Shown here in pieces: positions 1 through 5,134 of a DNA stretch of 5,136 bases (position 1 is its first letter; the number at the start of each line of letters is the position of its first letter). The notes under the pieces are model-generated. The model was not told the origin of the DNA and made no database searches. It saw nothing but the letters and a program-made list of their open reading frames with translations. The stretch is from Flavobacteriales bacterium. GTDB lineage: Bacteria > Bacteroidota > Bacteroidia > Flavobacteriales > JADGDT01. The stretch lies in assembly GCA_023145275.1 (NCBI GenBank), contig JAGLEB010000050.1, forward strand, positions 1 through 5,136. The letters are read 5' to 3'. Both the position numbers and the translations under genes were made by a program.

Positions 1-41
1 ACTCCTACATAACAATCATTTTTTTCGCAAATAGTAACTCA

Positions 42-58
42 GCGTAATAATATTATGC
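42..58 (+). terminator. Possible weak terminator hairpin
   Basis: GCGTAATA and TATTATGC can pair as a 7-bp stem that includes one G-T wobble, with a 3-base loop. It is followed on the plus strand by GGTTTTGTTT, a broken T tract. It could end a plus-strand transcript entering from outside the window. The stem is short and AT-rich, so this is a weak call. Confidence 0.2.
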
Positions 59-133
59 GGTTTTGTTTACATTGTATTTATACCAACTACACTAATCATA
101 CCATTTCCTGATGTATTTAGTGGTAGATAGGTA

Positions 134-167
134 AAACCTCCGAGCATCGAAAACCTCGTAGCATCGA
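134..167. repeat. Tandem duplication of a 17-bp unit
   Basis: Two adjacent 17-base units, AAACCTCCGAGCATCGA (134-150) and AAACCTCGTAGCATCGA (151-167), match at 15 of 17 positions. The core GCATCG recurs in inverted orientation at 205-210 (CGATGC). No function is evident. It sits in the gene-free left end and probably belongs to a larger dispersed repeat. Confidence 0.6.
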
Positions 168-280
168 TTATTTAGTAGCTCTTAGAAGATTATCTATTTT
201 CGAACGATGCCGTATCAAAAGCTTCAAGGCCATGAAAATAAATGCCTTAGTAATCAGTAGTTTACTATTGCAAATGCATG

Positions 281-300
281 TACTGAGCAAAGTCGAAGTA
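281..300. repeat. REP-like intergenic motif
   Basis: TACTGAGCAAAGTCGAAGTA begins with TACT and ends with AGTA. It closely resembles the GAGC(G)AAGTCGAAG-type short repeats that are scattered between genes in many Bacteroidota and other bacteria. The motif is visible directly. The assignment to a dispersed family comes from recollection of similar motifs, and only one copy is present here, so copy number cannot be judged. ATTGCAAA occurs on both sides (267-274 and 305-312). Confidence 0.4.
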
Positions 301-361
301 ACTGATTGCAAAATCAAGCTCAGCTAAGAAATTAGTATTTCCTTATAGCCATGAGTTAGTT

Positions 362-1384
362 TTAGTTCCACTCCCACCCAAAACCAGTCATCAAAACATA
401 ATCTGAATCAGATGCTCCTTCAACAGGTTGATTATCGTAGTTGTAAGTAGTTCCAGCCTTTACGTATAAATCAAACGGTAAGTCGTATTTTACATCTAGT
501 TTAAAGTCAGTTCTAAAACGCCCCGACTCTGTTAAACTTGGATAAGCTATAACACTTGTTAACAGATTAAGATCTCCAATATCAAACAAGTTTAACTCTA
601 GTCCTAAATATGCCTCTGTAGAGTTTCTAGTTTCAATTGTTGGATCTGTATATTGTTCGTTGTTATAGGCAAGACCAGCATTAGCAGAGAAATATGACAC
701 ATTAGTTTTTACAAAATAATAACCAAGACCCGCTTTTATATTCGATCTAAGATCAAGTTTCATCTCATTATTCTTCAAGAAATCCCCAGCAACTATTAGA
801 AAGAAATCAAATGGCAGAAAATAATTGAATGTAACATTAGCATCAGTTCTATTTACATCATCCACATCATCTTGAGTAGTTTTGAGTGCATTATATGTAA
901 TTTCACCACTCCAATGATCAGAAGCATAACTAATATTACTCCTTGCTGTAAATTGTCTTAAATTGCTAGCTTTTGTTAATGAATACCCAACATCAATAGA
1001 GGCCGAAATCCTACTTATGAAACTTGTATTGTATGACCTTAAGAATACAATCTCCGAAATATCTATGAAACTTTCACCTGAGGATGGATTTATTCTAATT
1101 TTACTAAGGTTCCCTTCTTCAGAATGAAGTGTTGTACTATATCTACCCCCATCTATTAAAGATACAATAAAGTGTGTCTCAGTTCTAATTCCAATCACCT
1201 CTGCCCATTCTATAGAGAAGTCGCTATCACTGTAACTAGTTTCAATCGTCAATACCCCTCTATCCATTTTTTTTAACTCACCAACAATGATATTATTATT
1301 CTTAAGCAAAATAGAATCATTCTGGGCATAAATAGCACTTGTTCCAATTATTGAAATCAGAAAAAGAAGTAAAAGATTCTTCAT
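362..1384 (-). CDS. DUF481 family outer-membrane beta-barrel protein
   Basis: This encodes a 340-residue exported protein of unknown substrate, predicted to sit in the outer membrane. The start MKNLLLLFLISIIGTSAIYA is a signal peptide, probably cut between A20 and Q21. Residues about 24-117 form a beta-rich N-terminal region with the family pattern of a 'LKNN..IVGELKKMDRGVLTIET' strand pair followed by 'IEWAEVIGI' and 'SLIDGGRY'. Residues about 122-340 are the DUF481 barrel, with alternating strands, two LPFD turns (190-193 and 302-305), a 'YNYDNQPVEGASDSDYVLMTG' segment and a final FGWEWN whose aromatic end suits BAM-dependent insertion. Length is typical of Bacteroidota members. E. coli YdiY belongs to this domain family, but no reaction is established. 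The gene lies 66 bp downstream of rlmN on the same strand. A -7 element at 1414-1421 suggests its own promoter. The start was chosen because the signal peptide begins exactly there. Confidence 0.8.
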   Translation of the reverse strand: MKNLLLLFLISIIGTSAIYAQNDSILLKNNNIIVGELKKMDRGVLTIETSYSDSDFSIEWAEVIGIRTETHFIVSLIDGGRYSTTLHSEEGNLSKIRINPSSGESFIDISEIVFLRSYNTSFISRISASIDVGYSLTKASNLRQFTARSNISYASDHWSGEITYNALKTTQDDVDDVNRTDANVTFNYFLPFDFFLIVAGDFLKNNEMKLDLRSNIKAGLGYYFVKTNVSYFSANAGLAYNNEQYTDPTIETRNSTEAYLGLELNLFDIGDLNLLTSVIAYPSLTESGRFRTDFKLDVKYDLPFDLYVKAGTTYNYDNQPVEGASDSDYVLMTGFGWEWN

Positions 1385-1390
1385 ATGTAA

Positions 1391-1440
1391 TATTATTTGG
1401 ATTAATTATAATTCAAAAATAATAATTAATCCAAATAATA
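1391..1440. repeat. Perfect 19-bp inverted repeat between rlmN and the DUF481 gene
   Basis: The left arm 1391-1409 (TATTATTTGGATTAATTAT) is the exact reverse complement of the right arm 1422-1440. The 12-base centre allows three more pairs (1411-1413 with 1418-1420) after one mismatch. The structure begins 10 bases after the rlmN stop codon and ends 6 bases before the DUF481 ATG. It could act as a rho-independent-like end for rlmN, but no U tract follows it. It could also be an operator for a dimeric regulator, or a hairpin that masks the DUF481 start in read-through RNA. The arms are visible directly; the roles are inference. Confidence 0.85.
1414..1421 (-). promoter_or_regulatory. Candidate promoter -7 element for the DUF481 gene
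   Basis: On the minus strand this reads TATTTTTG, an exact match to the Bacteroidota -7 consensus TAnnTTTG. It lies in the loop of the inverted repeat at 1391-1440. TTCG (1441-1444, minus strand), 19 bases upstream, is a one-mismatch fit to the -33 TTTG. Transcription would begin near 1408, giving a leader of roughly 24 bases that contains only one arm of the hairpin. Confidence 0.4.
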
Positions 1441-1450
1441 CGAAAAATAT

Positions 1451-2497
1451 CTATGTTTTTTTATTAGCTAACTGACCACATGCTGCATCAATATCCTTTC
1501 CTCTACTTCTGCGTACGTTAACCGTTATTCCGCTATTTTCTAGGGCTTGCTGATATTTATCAATTACCTTTGAATCAGCTTGTTGAAAACCGTCCTCTTC
1601 TATCTCATTGTATTCGATAATATTAATTTTACAAGGAATTATCTTCGCATATTTTATCAATGCATCAATATCCTCTTGCTTATCATTAAAATCTTTCCAT
1701 ACAACATACTCATATGTAACCCTGCTTTTGGTTTTATCATACCAGTAGCGAAGAGAATCTGCTAGGTCTTCTAATGAGTTAGATACATTTATTGGCATCA
1801 TTTTAGACCTCTTTTCATTTATCGCAGAGTGTAAAGAAACTGCAAGTCCAAATTTCACACCTTCATCAGCCATTTGTTTTATCTTCTTTGGTAATCCCGA
1901 AGTAGAAAGAACAATTCTTCGTGGCGACATTTGCAAACCTTCGTCAGAGATAATCATATCTATAGCCTTTTTTACTTCATCGTAATTCATCAGAGGCTCT
2001 CCCATTCCCATAAACACAATGTTAGACAAAGGATGCCCATAAAACAAATTGCTCTGCTGATGGGCAGCAACTACTTGATCATAGATTTCATCAGCGTTAA
2101 GGTTTCTCATGTTTTTTATACGTGCAGTTGCACAAAAAGCACAATTCAGAGCACATCCAACTTGAGACGAAACACAGGCTGTTGTCCTTTTCTCAGTTGG
2201 GATCAATACAGACTCAACAATTTTATCGTCAAAAAGTCTAATTGCATTTTTTATAGTTCCATCAATACTCCTTTGCATTTCATCAACCTTGATGTGGTTA
2301 ATTACAAAATGCTTATCCAATAATGCCCTTGTTGATTTAGACAAGTTAGTCATCAAGTCAAAATTATGCACGCCCTTACTCCAAAGCCATTCATAAACTT
2401 GCTTCGCTCTGAATGCCTTATCTCCATTATCTACAAAAAATTGAGTAATCTCTTCTTTCGACAATGCTCTAATATCACGCTTTGAACTTGTATCCAT
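1451..2497 (-). CDS. rlmN: Dual-specificity RNA methyltransferase RlmN
   Basis: This is a cytoplasmic radical-SAM enzyme that places a methyl group on C2 of A2503 in 23S rRNA and, in characterised homologues, of A37 in a subset of tRNAs. The 348 residues contain an N-terminal helical RNA-binding region (about 10-70, with FRAKQVYEWLW) and a radical-SAM core. The core carries the CxxxCxxC iron-sulfur motif at C115, C119 and C122 and the SAM-binding GMGEP at 164-168. The two catalytic cysteines are C340 (in DAACGQL, the methyl carrier) and C108 (seven residues before the cluster, as in E. coli C118). E95 matches the conserved E105 of E. coli. All key residues are present and the length is normal, so it should be active. 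The Cfr paralogue is less likely: a housekeeping context and RlmN-like N-terminus favour RlmN. The start ATG lies just downstream of a -7 element at 2522-2529. It ends with TAG, 10 bases before the long inverted repeat. Confidence 0.96.
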   Translation of the reverse strand: MDTSSKRDIRALSKEEITQFFVDNGDKAFRAKQVYEWLWSKGVHNFDLMTNLSKSTRALLDKHFVINHIKVDEMQRSIDGTIKNAIRLFDDKIVESVLIPTEKRTTACVSSQVGCALNCAFCATARIKNMRNLNADEIYDQVVAAHQQSNLFYGHPLSNIVFMGMGEPLMNYDEVKKAIDMIISDEGLQMSPRRIVLSTSGLPKKIKQMADEGVKFGLAVSLHSAINEKRSKMMPINVSNSLEDLADSLRYWYDKTKSRVTYEYVVWKDFNDKQEDIDALIKYAKIIPCKINIIEYNEIEEDGFQQADSKVIDKYQQALENSGITVNVRRSRGKDIDAACGQLANKKT

Positions 2498-2521
2498 CTC
2501 TTCTATCTACAATATGAAATG

Positions 2522-2529
2522 CAAAATTA
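2522..2529 (-). promoter_or_regulatory. Candidate promoter -7 element for rlmN
   Basis: On the minus strand this reads TAATTTTG, a perfect TAnnTTTG. A start near 2515 would give a leader of about 18 bases. No good TTTG lies at the usual upstream distance; the only close one is about 31 bases away, so the -33 half is weak or absent. The upstream DNA is rich in A and T tracts, which may help instead. Confidence 0.45.
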
Positions 2530-2654
2530 GTTAAAAAGTTTAAAAAAAGCTTATTTAGATCAAATAGAACTTAGGAATCTCTAATATTATGCTACAAACA
2601 TGTACTAAATCTATAAAACTTCAATCCTTCGTGAAAACAATTCTATATTAGTTC

Positions 2655-2687
2655 TTTGTTTTCGTGCATATAATTTTACTACCTTTA
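2655..2687 (+). promoter_or_regulatory. Candidate promoter for the porin gene
   Basis: TTTG at 2655-2658 and TACCTTTA at 2680-2687 are 21 bases apart and match the Bacteroidota -33 and -7 elements with a single mismatch in the last base. Transcription would start around 2692-2695, leaving a leader of about 20 A-rich bases. The -7 element overlaps the small palindrome TACCTTTAGGTA (2680-2691), which has 5-bp arms around TT and could be a binding site. Confidence 0.4.
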
Positions 2688-2712
2688 GGTATTTACTAAC
2701 AAAAATGTTTTT

Positions 2713-3831
2713 ATGAAGAAATTTACAACAGTTTTTTTATTGATGCTTAGCATTAGTTTAGTGGGGCAAGAAAAACAAAACAAAATCATCGACGCTCTAA
2801 ACTCGGTAGTACCTTATGGTACTTTCGAATATGCTCTTGCAGGACATAAGGAAGGTGTATCTGTTGTAGATATCATACCGCGTTTCGGATTAACAGGCGA
2901 ATGGGACTTTGATAATAATGGAGACTATTCTTTCTTTACAAAAGCTGAGTTTGGGCTTCATCTTACTGATAAAAATGATTTTATAAAGATATCTCCTGAC
3001 CCTGGAGCCTCATATGGGCAGGAAAGTAATGCAATATTTGCGAGACAAGGATATATTGGAATCTCATCTCCTTTTGGTAGTATTTCAATAGGAAAACAAT
3101 GGGGAGTACACTACACTCTTGCTGGCAACATAGACAATATGTACATGTTTGGTGGAGATGCAATCGGTGTATATAATGCAGGTACTGATGGAGGAGCATC
3201 AGGTGCAGGTAGAGCAAATCAAGCCGTAAAATACGAATTCGCAAACGATGCGTTTTACATAGGTCTTCAAGGTCAATTTTTTGCTTTGTCTACTGATTCT
3301 CTAGGAGTAAGAACAGATAAAAAATGGCTTGACGCTGCTTCTATTGCAAGTTATTACTCCTTTGGTAAAATCAAAGTTGGTGCATCATTCACTAAAGGAT
3401 TTGGGGGAATATTAGACCCTCATCACGGTGAGGCGATACTCGATGATCAGTTAATTTCTTTACTGATAGATTTTAATAATAACAATTTTCATTTTGGTAT
3501 AATAGGATCTACATTCAATCAACACGAAAAAGACAACACAGGGATTCATTTTAATGGATGGGGGCTTGAATATAATATAAAATATAACTTCGGAGAAAAT
3601 AAAAAATGGAGCTTCGTAAATAACTCATCTATAGTAATGCCATTTTCAGATGAAGAAAACATATACGTTTCTAACAGGTATGCATTCGAGCTAGCACGAC
3701 GTTTTTCAGTTAATACAGTTGCAATACTAGGATTTCGCTATGATAACAACACAAACACTGACGGGTCTAAAAATGGGCTACACACACTAGCCCTAGGATT
3801 TTATTACAATTTCAATTACCCTGTACCATAA
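2713..3831 (+). CDS. General-type outer-membrane porin (OmpC/Porin_4-like beta-barrel)
   Basis: This is probably a trimeric-type diffusion channel in the outer membrane for small solutes; specificity is unknown. The 372-residue product begins with a signal peptide (MKKFTTVFLLMLSISLVG, likely cut before Q19). Alternating strands follow. Residues 111-130 (RQGYIGISSPFGSISIGKQW) carry the porin hallmark of an arginine-started strand followed by a glycine-rich 'FG.i.iGkqW' strand. A glycine-rich region at about 146-166 resembles the constriction loop L3, and GRANQAVKYEF (166-176) matches the 'gR..nsv.Y' strand after it. The final strands are LHTLALGFYYNFNY, with a short PVP tail after the last aromatic residue. 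Length fits 16-stranded porins. The start at 2713 is set by the signal peptide. A three-codon frame ATG-TTT-TTA-TGA (2705-2716) overlaps it in another frame. The gene is divergent from rlmN, convergent with fabD, and appears monocistronic. Confidence 0.82.
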   Translation: MKKFTTVFLLMLSISLVGQEKQNKIIDALNSVVPYGTFEYALAGHKEGVSVVDIIPRFGLTGEWDFDNNGDYSFFTKAEFGLHLTDKNDFIKISPDPGASYGQESNAIFARQGYIGISSPFGSISIGKQWGVHYTLAGNIDNMYMFGGDAIGVYNAGTDGGASGAGRANQAVKYEFANDAFYIGLQGQFFALSTDSLGVRTDKKWLDAASIASYYSFGKIKVGASFTKGFGGILDPHHGEAILDDQLISLLIDFNNNNFHFGIIGSTFNQHEKDNTGIHFNGWGLEYNIKYNFGENKKWSFVNNSSIVMPFSDEENIYVSNRYAFELARRFSVNTVAILGFRYDNNTNTDGSKNGLHTLALGFYYNFNYPVP

Positions 3832-3899
3832 ATAAAAAAAGGTTGTCTCAAAAGTCAATACTTCAGTCATACCTGAGTACTTACTTTTAATACAACCTT
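3832..3899 (-). terminator. Hairpin with U tract, likely fabD-strand terminator
   Basis: ACAACCTT (3892-3899) pairs with AAGGTTGT (3839-3846). Inside, ACTTTT (3883-3888) pairs with AAAAGT (3850-3855), and a third helix joins 3859-3866 with 3873-3879 around one bulged T. Read on the minus strand, the hairpin is followed at once by seven T residues and ATTTA, the layout of an intrinsic terminator. It would stop transcripts coming from fabD before they enter the porin gene on its antisense strand. It lies about 220 bases past the fabD stop. On the plus strand there is no U tract, so it is a poor terminator for the porin mRNA. Confidence 0.45.
3841..3897. repeat. 57-bp imperfect palindrome with insertion-sequence-like ends
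   Basis: The ends GGTTGTCTCAAAAGT (3841-3855) and the reverse complement of 3883-3897, GGTTGTATTAAAAGT, match at 12 of 15 positions. The GTCTCAAAAGT stretch recalls the outer ends of several Bacteroidota insertion sequences, which suggests a very small internally deleted element or a solo end. No target duplication is visible. It shares its position with the terminator-like hairpin, and the two readings are not exclusive. Confidence 0.3.
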
Positions 3900-4062
3900 G
3901 AGTCCACTCCGAAAACTGACAATTTTCACAAAATGAATTATTTTGGATGAAATTTATATTTAACGATATTCGGTGATACCAGTGCATCAGTTAATTGAGT
4001 AAAGTACAAATTTCGCCAAAAGAAACACTTTTGGTATTGAAGAGTTTCCGGAGTGGACTCAA
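3898..4062. mobile_element. 165-bp MITE-like element with 20-bp terminal inverted repeats
   Basis: The left end TTGAGTCCACTCCGAAAACT (3898-3917) and the reverse complement of the right end (4043-4062), TTGAGTCCACTCCGGAAACT, agree at 19 of 20 bases. No transposase is encoded inside. Two internal hairpins exist: CAAAAT/ATTTTG (3929-3934 and 3940-3945, 5-base loop) and CCAAAAG/CTTTTGG (4016-4022 and 4028-4034, 5-base loop). A minus-strand open frame through the interior ends at a stop near 3945, but it has no start of its own and extends across the right terminal repeat. The size, the ends and the lack of genes suggest a non-autonomous element. No clear target-site duplication flanks it, so age or another origin is open. 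The transposase family cannot be assigned from the ends alone. Confidence 0.5.
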
Positions 4063-4105
4063 CATTTAAGTTTTTATATATTCGATTCATGATGCTGCTA
4101 CATCA

Positions 4106-4120
4106 CAATTTTTAAAATTG
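4106..4120. repeat. Small palindrome just after the fabD stop
   Basis: CAATTTT (4106-4112) and AAAATTG (4114-4120) are perfect inverted copies around one central base, two bases past the fabD stop codon. A second stem, TGATG (4090-4094) with CATCA (4101-4105), follows. Neither is followed by a T tract on the minus strand, so they are at best processing or pausing structures. Confidence 0.3.
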
Positions 4121-4122
4121 CC

Positions 4123-5010
4123 CTATTCTCCAATACTTGCCGAAGATGTAGGCATCTTTCTATCTACTTTCTTTACTAATCCTGAAAGAACTTTCCCCGG
4201 ACCAACCTCAATAAACTCAGTAGCTCCATCTTCCATCATCTGTACAACTGTTTGAGTCCACCTTACTGGAGACGTTAGCTGAGCTATAAGATTTTGCTTA
4301 ATCTCCTCTGGCTTAGTAACGGCTACGGTAGTAACGTTCTGATAAACCGGACATACAGGAGTTTTAAACTCCGTGCTCTCTATTGCTTTAGCCAATTCTT
4401 CTCTTGCAGGCTCCATTAACGGAGAGTGAAAAGCTCCACCTACAGGTAGAACCAATGCACGTTTTGCCCCTTTCTCTTTTGCCAAATCACATGCCGAATT
4501 TACAGCTTCTACACTTCCCGAAATCACCAATTGCCCAGGACAGTTATAGTTTGCAGCAACTACAATTCCTTCTGTTTCATCACAAACAGCCTCAACATCC
4601 TCGTCAGAAAGCCCCAATACAGCAGCCATTGTCGAAGGTTCAGCTTCACAAGCAGCTTGCATAGCTAAAGCTCTTTTATAAACTAATTTCAAGCCATCTT
4701 CGAAACCTAGAGTTCCGTTTGCTACTAAAGCAGAAATTTCGCCTAAAGAGTGTCCTGCAACCATATCAGGTTTAAACTCTTCCCCTATAACCTTTGACAA
4801 GATTACAGAATGAAGAAAAATTGCTGGCTGAGTTACTTTAGTTTGCTTTAACTCCTCTGTACTTCCGTCGAACATAATGTCAGTAATTCGAAATCCAAGA
4901 ATTTCGTTAGCTTTTTCAAAAAGTTCCTTACCAAGTTCAGAATTATCGTAAAGATCCTTCCCCATTCCAATAAACTGAGCTCCTTGACCAGGAAAAACAT
5001 ATGCCTTCAT
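4123..5010 (-). CDS. fabD: Malonyl-CoA:acyl-carrier-protein transacylase FabD
   Basis: This cytoplasmic enzyme moves the malonyl group from CoA to the acyl carrier protein, supplying the extender unit for type II fatty acid synthesis. The 295-residue product starts MKAYVFPGQGAQ, where Q9 in GQG is the oxyanion-hole glutamine. The nucleophile is S88 in GHSLG (86-90). R113 in KRALAMQ binds the malonyl carboxylate. H195 in GAFHSPLM is the catalytic histidine, and the GQLVISG strand (159-165) and the IEVGPGKVLSGL segment (267-278) are family signatures. The full alpha/beta-hydrolase-like domain with its ferredoxin-like insertion (about residues 123-190) is present, and the length is slightly below E. 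coli FabD (about 309). No other fab gene lies in the window, so it looks like a stand-alone transcription unit. The start was chosen because the FPGQG motif lies immediately after it. It ends with TAG. Confidence 0.96.
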   Translation of the reverse strand: MKAYVFPGQGAQFIGMGKDLYDNSELGKELFEKANEILGFRITDIMFDGSTEELKQTKVTQPAIFLHSVILSKVIGEEFKPDMVAGHSLGEISALVANGTLGFEDGLKLVYKRALAMQAACEAEPSTMAAVLGLSDEDVEAVCDETEGIVVAANYNCPGQLVISGSVEAVNSACDLAKEKGAKRALVLPVGGAFHSPLMEPAREELAKAIESTEFKTPVCPVYQNVTTVAVTKPEEIKQNLIAQLTSPVRWTQTVVQMMEDGATEFIEVGPGKVLSGLVKKVDRKMPTSSASIGE

Positions 5011-5038
5011 ATCTCTATATTAATTTTTGTTTGTGGTG

Positions 5039-5066
5039 CAAGTTTACGATTTATTGATCAAACAAA
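5039..5066 (-). promoter_or_regulatory. Candidate promoter for fabD
   Basis: On the minus strand TAAACTTG (5039-5046) matches the -7 consensus TAnnTTTG except for one base. TTTG (5063-5066) lies 16 bases upstream, slightly closer than usual; a second TTTG at 5059-5062 is nearer still. A start near 5033 would give a leader of about 23 bases with no recognisable Shine-Dalgarno sequence. No FapR-like or FadR-like operator was recognised. Confidence 0.35.
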
Positions 5067-5074
5067 ATTTATTT

Positions 5075-5134
5075 TTATACCTTAAATCCGCAGGTGGTTT
5101 CGTTAAGAAAGGCTGTAAAGTATGCTAGCATTGG
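5075..5134 (-). other. Possible tail of an open frame entering from the right edge
   Basis: A minus-strand frame is open from the window edge to a TAA at 5075-5077 and reads PMLAYFTAFLNETTCGFKV. It could be the last residues of an upstream gene, or a chance frame in a repeat. At 19 residues it has no recognisable domain. If it is real, its stop lies 64 bases upstream of the fabD ATG and fabD could be partly read through from it. Confidence 0.15.

Larger units (their letters stand above)
1..361. other. Intergenic stretch with repeat-like pieces, no convincing gene
   Basis: No open frame here has credible coding character. The stretch contains a short hairpin (42-58), a 17-bp tandem duplication (134-167), a 20-bp REP-like motif (281-300) and a small hairpin (325-345). 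Two minus-strand open frames lie end to end. One runs from 323 to a stop at 168-170 and contains an ATG at 231-233. The other runs from 171 to a stop at 67-69, with an ATG at 145-147, and would encode a 26-residue peptide starting MLGGFTYLPL. Such frames often appear as short hypothetical proteins when a repeat is annotated by mistake. I infer dispersed repeat DNA downstream of the DUF481 gene, not a gene; this rests on motif appearance only. Confidence 0.45.

Noticed and set aside
325..345. Hairpin near the DUF481 stop as its terminator
   Set aside because: About 8 pairs with a bulge, but it is not followed by a T tract on the minus strand; too weak to annotate.
1391..1440. Classical rho-independent terminator for rlmN
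   Set aside because: The stem is AT-rich and is followed on the minus strand by TTACATATG, not a T tract, so the structure is described as an inverted repeat with open function.
1580..1765. Plus-strand open frame of 61 codons
   Set aside because: It lies wholly antisense within rlmN, whose radical-SAM and cysteine motifs are intact; the peptide shows no domain.
1931..2323. Plus-strand open frame of 130 codons
   Set aside because: Antisense shadow of the rlmN catalytic core; composition is irregular and no family is recognisable.
1451..2497. Cfr-type antibiotic-resistance methyltransferase
   Set aside because: The N-terminal region and overall sequence look like housekeeping RlmN, and there is no resistance or mobile context around it.
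2981..3244. Minus-strand open frame of 87 codons inside the porin gene
   Set aside because: Antisense to conserved porin strands; the leucine, histidine and tyrosine-rich product is typical of a shadow frame.
3793..3987. Minus-strand open frame of 64 codons over the porin 3' end and the repeat elements
   Set aside because: It crosses the terminator-like hairpin, one terminal inverted repeat and the end of the porin gene, so it follows repeat boundaries and not gene boundaries. The cysteine and tryptophan content does not form a known motif.
4404..4664. Plus-strand open frame of 86 codons inside fabD
   Set aside because: Antisense to the FabD catalytic domain; low-complexity glutamine, leucine and proline-rich product with no family.
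2713..5010. CRISPR array, tRNA, rRNA or phage genes
   Set aside because: No regularly spaced direct repeats, cloverleaf structures or phage domains were seen here or in the rest of the window.
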